Of a DNA stretch of 64,000 nucleotides, positions 37,193 to 49,100 are shown in pieces. The stretch is from contig OW240918.1 in the NCBI GenBank assembly GCA_933207985.1, forward strand, positions 23,472,538 through 23,536,537, given 5' to 3'. Position 1 is the stretch's first letter. Every line of letters starts with the position of its first letter. Position numbers and translations under genes: made by a program. The notes under the pieces were generated by a model. It made no database searches, was not told the origin of the DNA, and was given only the letters and a program-made list of their open reading frames with translations. This stretch comes from Pelobates cultripes (lineage: Eukaryota > Chordata > Amphibia > Anura > Pelobatidae).

Positions 37193-40100
37193 GTGTAATG
37201 GCACTCACCCATGATCAACTGATCTTTATGCCAATGATATGCCCTGGTGCAATTCCACGCTGGATATATATAGTAGTAAATGGAAAGAGGAGATGCACTC
37301 TTCTGTCTTTATGAAAAAAATCAATATTATTTAACGTTGCAAAGACGTTTACATATGTCCGAAAGACGTTTGACCTCTACAGGTCTTCCTCAAGATCAAT
37401 ATGCAAACACAGTGTCAAGATATATATAAGAAATATTTGAAATAACTCGCCAATAGTGCTGTGCGTCCTCGTTCCAACACATTCCACAGATGCTCAATCG
37501 GATTGAGATCTAGGGAATTTGGATGCCAAGGCAACACCTTGAACTCTTTGTCATGTTCCTCAAGCCATTCAATTTTTGCATTGTAGCAGACTGTATTATC
37601 CTGGTGAAAGAGGCAACTGCCATCAGGAAACACCATTGCCATGAAGTGTGTACGTGGTCTGCAACAATGTCTAGGTAGGTGGTATGTGTCAAAGTAACAT
37701 CCACATGAATGACAGGACGCAAGGTTTCTGAGCAGAGCATTGCCCAAAACATAACACTGTCTCTGCCAGCCTGCCTTCTTCCAATGGTGCATCCTGCTAT
37801 CATCTCCAGGTAAACAATGCACATGTACCTGGCCATCCACCTGGTTTAAAAGAAAATGTAATTCATCAGACAAGGCAACCTTCTTCCCTTGCTCCATGGT
37901 TCAGTGTAAGGCTATATCAACAGTGGACAGGGGTCATTTTGAGCATTCTGACTGGTCTGTAGCTACACAGTTCCATGTGCAGCAACTGCGATGTACTGTG
38001 TGTTCTCACACCTCTCTATCATCGCAATACAAAGAAAGAAGTGTGCAGCGCATATAATAGATACACAAAGATATATATCAGTGGTACCTTAGGTAAGTGT
38101 ATAAATCAAAATACGAGTAAGGATAAATACCCCAATGTAACAGATGTCAGTAGGTATAAGCCCTGTACATAAAAAACAGGAGAATCACAGCATAATACTG
38201 CAATGGTGAGTAGATCTAATATAGTAGTCTATATAGTCCAACTCACATATGATGGAGCCTGTTAGTAAAGGAACTGGCTCAGGTAGTGTCACTTTAGAGA
38301 AACACATTCTCAGATGAATTCCAAGGAGATGGAGCTTGATCCTCAGTATATGGGAGGAACAGGATAGGCAAACACCAGTTAGAAGTAAAACAACAATCTA
38401 ATTTATTAAAAAATCTATAAAATCTTACATTCGGGATTCTGTGATGCCAAACCAAAGCACAACGCGTTTCGACGCTAAAATACGTCTTCCTCAGGTGCAA
38501 TATTAAAATAAACTCCATAAACATTTAAAAAAGAATTTTGGCGCAGAAACGGGTACTTAGAACCCGCCCCTTTCGCCCATAGACCAATCAGATGTCCATT
38601 TCATCTTCCAATCCGGGCTTTCATAATGCCGTAATCATATCCTCCTACTTCCGTATTCATGCGTTCCACCGCTGATACTGGTGCGTTCCACCTCTTTTTG
38701 TATGCATCTTGCCTCAAAGTTCAGATACAACTCGTATTCATTACGAACTGCTTACAGTAGTTTTTCAAAGTCCTTAATTATACATAAAGCAGTTCTTACA
38801 TATAAGAAATCAGGGTAGCTCAAAAAAAAAAAGAGGGAAAACACATAAAAACATAATCAATAAAAATAACCAAAACTAAAAGAATTTTTAGATACAAATA
38901 ACCATAGTACCTTCTAATAATACATAAAAAGGATATCATATATAATTGTACATCTCAAAATCAATATTTAAGCCGTTAGGAGAGAGGGTTTCCAATTCAA
39001 AAATCCATTTCATCTCGGTTTTATTTAGGATTCTTAAATGGTCACCCCCTCTCCACGGCTTTTGTAACCCGGAAGTATCAGCGGTGGAAGAAGGAGGATA
39101 TGATTATGGCATTATGAAAGCCGGGATTGGAAGATGAAATGGACAGATCTGATTGGTCTATGGGCAAAAGGGGCGGGTTCTAAGTACCCGTTTCCGCTCC
39201 AAAATTCTCTTTTAAATGTTTATGGAGTTTGTTTTAATATTGCATCTGAGGAAGACGTATTTTAGCGTCGAAACGCGTTGTGCTTTGGATTGCCATCACA
39301 GAATCCTGAATGTAAGATTTTATATATTTTTTAATAAATTAGATTGTTGTTTTACTTCTAACTGGTGTTTGGCTATCCTGTTCCTCCCATATACTGAGGA
39401 TCAAGCTCCATCTCCTTGGAATTCATCTAAGAATGTGTTTCTCTAAAGTGACACTACCTGAGCCAGTTCCTTTACTAACAGGCTCCATCATATGTGAGTT
39501 GGACTATATAGACTACTATATTAGATCTACTCACCATTGCAGTATTATGCTATGATTCTCCTGTTTTTTATGTACAGGGCTTATACCTACTGACATCTGT
39601 TACATTGGGGTATTTATCCTTACTCTTATTTTGATTTATACACTTACCTAAGGTGGTAGTACCACTGATATATATCTTTGTGTATCTTTTATATGCGCTA
39701 CACAATTCTTTCTTTGTATTGCTGTGTTTTGGTTTCTGTGGGATTTTTTGTGATTAAACCCCACTAGTGTGTCCTAGCAGCTGTTCTTCAGCGCCACAAA
39801 CTGTACCTCCTTTTAATTTTGACCTCTCTATCATCGCCAGCATTACGTTTTTTTCAGTAATCTGAGCTGCAGTAGCTCTTCTGTGTGGTTAAACCAGATG
39901 GGCTAGCCTCCACTCCCCATGTGCATCAATGAACCTTGAACGCTGATGACCCTGATGCCGGTTCACCGGTTGTCATTCCATGCGCCTTTTTTTTTTGTAG
40001 GTACTTACCACTGCATACCAGGAACACCCCACAACCGTTGCTGTTTTGTAGATGCTTTGACTCAGTTGTCTAGCCATCACTATTTGACCCTTGTCCAAGT

Positions 40101-43100
40101 CACTCAGATCTATTTGCTTGTCTATTTTTCCTGCTTTCAACACATGAAATTCAAGGACTGACTGTTCACATGCTGACTAATATATCCCACCCCTACAACA
40201 GAAGCCATTGTAATGATAGAAAAGCAATGTTACTTACTTCAACTGTTGGTGGTTTTAATGTTGTGGCTGATCAGTGCACATTTGCACACACCATGGTGAT
40301 TTGTCATGTATCATAACTATATTAATTATTTTTCGCAGGCTCGGCTTCCATTGACCCAAAAAGTTCAGTTGAAGCAATTTTGAATGGCATCGAATTATGT
40401 TTACAGAAAATGAAATTTGGTCAATTTGAACAAATTGTGATTGTTGCATATACTGAAAACGTTTACAATGATTTCCTACAAGCTTTCAAGGCAAGACAAT
40501 CTCAGGTAAAACCCGTATACTTTAATATACTTATCTATGTAGTGTTCAATGGACTCTTAGAGAAAATAGATTATTATTTTCCGAGCAAATGCACTGTATT
40601 GTATTTTAAGTTATGGTCTTTCTAAAAATAATTTTGAATAAAACTGTTATTGCATGCTTTTTATCTTTAATTCTTTATATAAATTTAAGGATAAAGTAGA
40701 AAAGAACACAAGGCAAGATTCTTGCCACAAAAAAAGTTAATAAAGATACAATAATATATGCTATACACAGTTTAAAAATAACGTAAAATATCATACTTAC
40801 CAAAATTTATGCTAGAGCAAACCCAAACCCGGCTTAACGCTTACCTTAGTCTAACACTAACCCTAATCTTAACCCTACAACTAACTCTAATTCTAACCCT
40901 ACCCCTAATGCTGTGAATTTCTGTTCTACTTACATTTACTGTAAATGATTCAATAAAAATGTGCAAAAAAAAGAAAAAAGAAAATAAAAACTTGATTTTT
41001 CAAATAGCAGTTTGAAGGTCAGATTAATACAATACAGTATGAGGGGAAAAAAGCTGTGTACTTAAATTTTTCTGAACTGTTGCATTTTCCGCATCTTGGA
41101 AAACAGAAAACCTGTTGATTGCTAACTTATTAAGTAATTATTTTTTATTTTAATTTATACTTTTAATTTAGACAATACTTTTCCTTCCAAAAAAAGGTTG
41201 ATGAAATTGTTCACCACTTCACATAAGTATTTCTGAACAGACATCTCTTGGTATGCTCTTTCTGAAAAACACAAATCAAAGGTTTTAACTTCTTTTTTTT
41301 AATACTTCTTAAAGCTTACAAAATGGCAATATTGTGTAATACAACCAAATTGTCACGGCTGCTAGTGTGGTCCAACACGCAGAAACTATGTAAACATATA
41401 CATAAAAAAGGAAAAGAAATAAAAGGTCAGAACGTAAACCGGACCTTAGAATGGCCTGACTAATACGTTAAAGATAGAGAATGGTCAAAGGGAAAGCCGA
41501 GGTCAAGGAAGCCAGAAATACTCAGATACCGTTGAAACAAGCCAAGTCAGGGGAACCAGAATTCGGAATATCCAGGGAAAAGCCAAGATCAAGATACCAG
41601 GAAGTAATATTCACAAAGATAAACGAACTCTTGGGAACCAGGAACAGGAAACCACGACTTCTGACCCCAGAACGTGCGTGTGCATTGACATCGTAACGTC
41701 ATGCTCATGTCCCTATACATTTGAGGGGCGGAGCTTGTGGTGTGCGCTACCACATGGTCAGCGCCATCTTTGATTCGGGCACAATGCCCAGAAGACGCGG
41801 AGGAGCGGTTCCCGGCTCGTCGGCGAGCAGCTAAGCTCGCAATATCGGCAAGGTCGTGCCAGTCAGGCATGGCTGCGCCATGCGACGGGCCAGGAGCCGC
41901 AACACAAATATTTTAATTCTATAGTATCGTCTGAATACAGATTTAGTAGAAGAAAAATAAACAAACCACAGATCAATGGGAGGAAGAATAGCCAACGTAA
42001 ACTCAATGAAGAACCAAGAAAATGTAATCTGGCTAAGCATGTATATTTATTTATAAATAATCTGCGGGTTTTATTTATTTATTTATTTTTTATAATTTAA
42101 TCAGGAAAAGTAATAGGAATATAAAATAAATAATTTTATTTAAAATGTTTTTTGTATTTATTTTTTTAGGAAATCAAGATCAGATCTGATAATCTGAAGC
42201 AAATATGTGGTAATTATTCATTTGTTAATATGAGTTTAATAGAATGCATATAGATTAGCAGTGTAATGAGAAGACAAGGTTAGTTTGAACATGAACTAGA
42301 CAATTCTGACAGTTCCCCTCAACTTACATTACAGCCGATGACATTTATTTGCAGTTTATCAGCTCCTGACAAGTCTTTTATCGGTTTAAATCAATTACAT
42401 TACCGTTGTTAAAGGTGTATCGTTATCATATGAATAATGATTTAAATATTGATTTTCAAAAAATACCAAAAATTAATAATATAGATTACATGGAAAATAT
42501 TGGATTTAATGATTCAATGCCATTTATCGAGAGCTAGAAACAGCCTTGTAAATATTGAGCAAAACCTGCTATTGACACGCAGCACAATTATTTTGCTGCG
42601 GTAAATTCAGTGTTAATAAGAATTTACCTTCAGAAGTATTCCAGACAAGTTTCATGTACGCTATCAGGGAAACCCTCCTCTGGGAGTATCTCCTGCTTGC
42701 CTTCATCCAAAGGGAAAGCAATGCCTTCAAGGGAGGAAGGGATAAGGGGCAGGGAGTTTGTGAGAACAGCATGAAGAGAAACAGCCAGAATGCTTTATTG
42801 CAGCAGCTTTGGACAGGCAATCTGAGAATGACAATAGAGAAAGAAGAATGTGTTAGGAAATACAACAGAATGTACTGCATAATATGAATATACTTCACAC
42901 TTGAGCTGTAGAGGGCGCTGTGCAGTTCAGAGTACTGTTTATTTATGCATATGAACTTGTTGGTACACACAGGAAGGAAGTTTTTTGTTTTTTCACTTGC
43001 TCTTTGTCTGTCTTCCTTTTACCTTTCACCCTGCTTTCTGCTTCAAGTAACGGATGTGTTCTAAATGTTTGCTGTTTATCCACATAAATAAAGCCTAATA

Positions 43101-46100
43101 TGCTTCTTCACAATCTGCCAGTGTCTCTTTTTGATGCATAACAAACAAAAGATACATTTTAATTAAATACCATAAACCGACATAAAGTGTTGGGATTTTT
43201 AATCTGTTATGGGAAGCAAGTCTGTGCTTGCCAAATAAGGGTATATAAGAGTGGTGTTTTTACAGCAAGTGTAAAATCCACTTACATTTCAATTGATGCT
43301 CTTTGCAGGAAACAGTGGTAATGGGAATAAATAGAAAATATGAGCTTTTAATCGTAAGAAACACTTACTTGCATAACAATCCTGGTGGTTAGAAAAATGC
43401 AAACCTATATCCGTATTTAAAGATTCCTTTGTCATTGGTATATTGGAAATTTGAAATATGGATTTTAGGAGTATCTTAATCACAGAATGTTAGCAACATA
43501 GCATTTTTCCTTTATTTATTTATTTATCTATTTATTTATTTATTTATTTACGTTAAATCACTTTGTCTTGGCATCCCAGAGAATAGGGGGCAATTTGTAT
43601 ATTTTAGGTCAAATTAGCTAAGCTAAAACTGTTGCTGAGTTGCAGAGTTTTTTAAAATAACAACAAAAATGAAAATGTGGATCAGTGATACCTGATTATC
43701 ATTAATATTTTTCAAAATTTTCTTTTTTCTTTGATACATACAAATGTTCTTGCTTTAGAAAGCCTTTGTCAACCAGCAAACTGGCGTCCAATGGACCTAA
43801 ATGATCTAAATGTTGCATGTGTAGAACTGAACAAAGATACTGCCGAATACAAAAAAGTTGAAACTGATTTCATGAAATCACAAAAAAAGGGAAAAACAAC
43901 TGAAATAACCAAGGTAAATAATTTAATATTAATTTACATAAAAAACAACCGATTAGTTTAAGTTTGAATTATGTGATGCTCAGCATATAGGGGGCCTAAC
44001 CACTACAAATATGTCATTAACATAGGTACATCTCTACCAGAAAATCAAACCTTCCATTCAACTTTAGTAATGTAAATTTTGTCCAACTTCAAAGATCAGT
44101 ACTTTGTAGTGGTTATGGTTGGAGCCCCCTTAACACTTATAGATGTATGTGTTTTGCATTGTTACTCAAACTAATTTTGTATGACTCTGCGTCATGACTA
44201 AAGAGAAGAATTGTAGATAGAGATCCGAGTATTAGTCAGATGATTATTATTATTATTGTTATTAGTATTGGTATTTATATAGCTCAAACTAATTCTGCAG
44301 CGCTTTACAATATTATGAAAGGGGAGGAAATTTACAATACATGAGACAATTACACTGTATACACTGGAGGGTCCTGTTTTACTCGGGAGACTTCGCTGAA
44401 CACAAATATTAGTATTTCAAAACTGTAAAACATATCACAGCGATTATATTGTTAGTGAAAGTGACTTTTTTGCATTTTTCACACACAAACAGCACTTTCA
44501 CTGATATCACTGTTGTGATACATTTTACTGTTTTGAAACACTAATTTTTGTATTCAGCAAAGTCTCCCAAGTATAACAGTACCCCCATGTACAGGTTTTA
44601 TAGTGTTTTTGAAAGTTACAAAATTTGCCAGATTGGTTATGTTGCCTTTGAGAGCGTATAGTAGCCCAGGAATGAGAATTACCCCCATTATGGCATACCA
44701 TTTGCAAAAGAAGACAACCCAAGGTATTGCAAATGAGATATGTTCAGCCTTTTTCAGTAGCCACTTAGTCACAAACACTGGCCAAAGTTAGCATTCATAA
44801 TTAGTTTTTTGCATTTTAACACACAAATATAAATGCTAACTTTGGCCAGTGTTTGTGACTAAGTAGCTACTTAAAATACTGGACATACCCCATATTGAAT
44901 ACCCTGGGTTGTCTACTTTAAAAAACTATATACATGGGAGGTGTGATTCAGAGATTTATGACAGATAACAGTGTTACAATGTCACTATTGATACATTTTA
45001 AAATATATATATTTTGAAACAGCAATGTCCCACTTGTACTTATAGCCCTATAACTTGCAAAAAAAAACTAAGAACATGTTAACATTGGGTATTTCTAAAC
45101 TCAGGAAAAAATTTAGAAACTATTTAGCACAGGTGTTTTTTGTCGGTTGTAGATGCGTATTTCGGCAATCAAAGTTAGAAAAAGTGTGTTTTTAAAATGT
45201 TTTCATCATATTTTATAATTTATTATAGTAAATTATATGATATGATAAAAGTAATGGTATCTTTAGAAAGACCATTCAATGGCGAGAAAAACAGTATATA
45301 ATATGTGTGGGTACAGTAAATGAGTAAGAGGAAAATTACAGCTAAACACAAACACCGCAGAAAGGTAAAAATAGCCCTGGTCTTTAATGGTAAGAAAATT
45401 GAAAAACGGTCTGGTAACTAAGGAGTTAAAGTTTTAAAGGTAAGGGTTAGTATTTTGAATTGACATCTACAGGATTCAGGAAACTAGTGGAAGAATCGAT
45501 AGAGGGGGGAGGTATGGGATGAGCGACGGGTGAGAAAGATCAGCCTGACGGCAGCATTTATTACAGAGGGGAGACCAACTAGGAGAGAGCTGCAGTAATC
45601 CATGCGAGAGATTACCAGAGCATGAACAAGCGCCTTGGCAGCAGCTTGCTTGAGAAAGGGGTGGATGCGGGCGATGTTTTTTAAGGTGGAATTGACAGGT
45701 TTTATGAGGCGCAAAGGTAAAGCCAGGATCAAAGATAACGGCAAGACTACGAGCTTGAAAGGATGGACTGATGCAAGTACCATTAACTTGCAGGGAAAAT
45801 AAGAAGTTCAGTTTTAGAGAGATTGAGTTTTTGAAAGCGGGAAGACATCCAATCAAAGACTGAAGAAAGGCAAGCAGTGACATGTTGTAGGACTGTGGGG
45901 GAGAGATCAGGGGAGGAGAGATATATTTGGGTGTTGTTGGCGTACAGATGGTAGCGGAACCCAAAAGGAGTTAATGAGTTTGCCAAGAGAGGCAGTATAA
46001 AGAGAGAACAGAAGGGGACCAAGAACAGATCCCTGGGATACTCCAACCAAGACAGGGTGAGAGGAGGAGGTGTCATTGCAAAAGGAGACACTGATTAAAC

Positions 46101-49100
46101 GTGGAGAGAGATGTGCACATATGAAATAATTTAAAAGTATTGCCTGTCTATGCAAGCAAAGCTGAAAGCCTTGTTGCATGTTCAGTTCTATTTAGTAAAA
46201 AAAATTAAAATCTACATTATAGTATGTTATTATTCAAATCTGTTCTGTAAAATAAAGAAATACAATTTTTTTACCTTATTAAAGGAACATTATAGTCACC
46301 TAAACAACTTTAGCTTAATGAAGCAGTTTTAGTGCATAGATCATGCTTCTCAGGTTTCACTGCTCATTTCACTGCCAATTTCACTGCCATTTAGGAGTTA
46401 AATCACTTTGTTTCTGTTTATGCAGCCCTAGCCACACCTCCCCTGGCTCTGATTGATACAGCCTGTATGAAAAAAACTGGTTTCTCTTTCAATCAGATGT
46501 AATATACCTTAAACAATTGTATCTCTTTCTCTGTAAATTGAACTTTAATCACATACAGGAGGCTCTTGCAGGGTATAGCAAGCTATTAACATAGCAGGGG
46601 ATAAGAAAATCTAAATTAAACAGAACTTGCAATAAAGGAAGGATAAACATTAGCTGACTCTTTACAGGGGGTGTTTAGGAAGGCTGTGCAAGTCACATAC
46701 AGGGAGGTGTGACTAGGGTTCATAAACAAAGTGATTTAACTCCTAAATGGCAGATAATTGAGCAGTGAGACTACAGGGACATGATTTGTACACCAAAACT
46801 GCTTCATTAAGCTAAAGTTGTTTTGGTGACTATAGTGTCCCTTTAAATTTATTTGTTACCTCACTTTATCTCATTGCTGTTTCATCCATAACTAAGAAAA
46901 GACTTGCAATATATTCACAGCTGTCCATCACATCTGACATCCCTATATGCATTTTCTGATGATGGTTGTAAAAATAACTGGTGAGACCCTGAGGATACAG
47001 TATAACTGAGCAGGGGAATGGATTGCAAGGGTTGCGGAGCATTTACTTGAGATGCTTCAATTTCATTTCCTGTTTTAACATTGATACTTATGATAAGCTC
47101 TGATCTCCAATCTAGTTTTCATAAGTACTGTGTTTGAAAATTAAGGCCGTGATTTTGTTGATAAATCTTTTAGAACTTCAGCTGGTATTGTGTGAATGTT
47201 TGCAACATGATCACAATCCAAAAATGTGTCAACATTTTGCCAGGTAATGGCATTTGAAAACATTATCAGCTTAAAATTTCACTGAACATCAGACCTCATT
47301 ATTGATAAAGAGATCTCAAGATTGACTTTTGTTGAACTACTAACATCAAAATCATTGAAAAGTAGAGATGTCGCGAACTGTCCGCCGAACTGTTCGCGAA
47401 CTGTCCGCCGGCGAACAATAGCGTGTTCGCGTTGGGCGAACATATCCGATTTCCGGTCCACCCCCTATACGTCATCATTGAGTAAACTTTGACCCGGAAC
47501 CTCACAGTCAGCAGACACTTCCTGGGAGGGAGGGTCTGCTGCTGATTGGGTGGAATGTGTCTGCTGGCTGTGAGGTTCCAGGTCAAAGTTTACTCAGTGA
47601 TGATGTATAGGGGCGGACCGGAAATCGGATATGTTTGCCTAACGCGAACACGCTATTGATCGCCGGCGGACAGTTCGCGAACAGTTCGGTGGACAGTTCG
47701 CGACATCTCTATTGAAAAGTATCGAAACAGCGATAAACATGCTATCAAACAAGATTGTGATCGAGGCAAAAATGTAATCAACATGACTTTTTCAACTGTT
47801 TAATTAATGTGCATGTTTAATGACTGATCATATTTGTTTATTTTCATAGATTGAAAAGATCCAGAATGCAAAGATGTGGCTACGGTATGCACTCAACAGG
47901 TTCGTTGTTAATACCAGGTACCCAGATCAGGAGAATGAACGTCATCTGTATCATGGAACAAGTAAAGAAGCAACTATGAATATTAATCTAAATGGATTTA
48001 ACAGGAGTTATAATGGGAAAAATGGTAATTACTATGGTGTTTTAACTTTATTTTTTTAATAGTAGGGTTATAAACTGAGATTAGAAACTGAAGAAAATTA
48101 TGTTTATTAATATTATTCATTTCACTTTTTTTCCATTTTTGTTTGTCTGAATTTCAATCCTCAAAAAAAATTTGTAAAATCGATAACAAAAGAAATGTGT
48201 AGAGGTCTCCTTAACACAGGGGAGCTGCTTAATGTTATCCAGGTGGATGGCTGTCTCCGAAGGTATGGTCTGATTGGACATATCCTTGGGGACTCCGGTT
48301 GAATATGCAGATACTAGGGTTTAAATTTTAATTAGTAGGCTATCAAAGTAAATGTTGGGGATAAAATCAGCCCGGGCCCTTTGTGGATGATGGATATTTG
48401 CCAACTCATTCAGAGCTCTGGAAATTGGAAATGAATAGCAGAGACGTGTTCAATAACCAATTCAAATTGTATTCATACGTCAGTTATATTTATACCCCAT
48501 TTTCATAGCAGGATGGGAGGGGGAAAATGAGCATATGGGCGTGACAATGACATTGTTTTTCACAAGTTATGAGCAGCTGTTTCTTATTATAATTCTACGT
48601 TATATAACACATGTATATTTGATCAAAACAAGATATTTACAAATACCTTAATCTTGGACAATTAACAAGAACATTTGGAAATCAGTATGGTCATTCTCGT
48701 AAATGATATTAGATAAATTCTTCCCAGAATCGAAGATACAATTCCAAATTCATTCTTGGTTCAAATTAACCCTTATATGAACAGCTAGGATATTAAGCAA
48801 AATGGATATTGATATCCTACAGTAAATGGTAGATTTATAAAGACTAAGGACGAATGGGCAGAGTTAGAACATGTGGGCAAAGTCAAGGTTGTATATGTAT
48901 AAGGACTGAATGAGCACAGACACAGGGTGCATCCACAGATTCATCAGGAGAAGAGCCTAAATAAAATAAATAGAGAGATTTTTTTTATAATAAAATTATA
49001 TAAAAATGGAAAAATTTTGCATTTTCCGATTCTGCAGGGGGATGTATATTTTAATGCCTAGGCCACTTTTGAATTTAGAATTGGCAGTAAAAAAAACAAA

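Larger units (their letters stand above)
38026..39822 (-). mobile_element. Penelope-like retroelement, inverted-repeat copy
   Basis: It is flanked by a 15-bp duplication (38011-38025 and 39823-39837). Arms of about 650 bp (38027-38690 and 39065-39720) are inverted copies carrying hammerhead-like motifs. The spacer encodes on the - strand the closing part of the GIY-YIG endonuclease ORF (39058-38945). Inverted and partial copies with terminal hammerhead motifs are typical of Penelope-like elements. Confidence 0.85.
37430..40245 (-). mobile_element. Tc1/mariner element split by a Penelope-like insertion
   Basis: The N-terminal half on the - strand lies at 40230-39823 ([30 protein letters not shown]). 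The C-terminal half lies at 38025-37430 ([38 protein letters not shown]). The distance from the second Asp to the Glu is 34 residues (DD34E). CCTCTCTATCATCGC is present on both sides of the insertion. Frameshifts make it inactive. Confidence 0.85.

Noticed and set aside
38946..39137. Open frame on the + strand over the Penelope-like spacer
   Set aside because: The opposite strand holds the real signal (GIY-YIG C-terminal motif).
42540..43143. A complete endogenous retrovirus around the possible solo LTR
   Set aside because: No gag, pol or env-type reading frames lie next to it and no second LTR was found.
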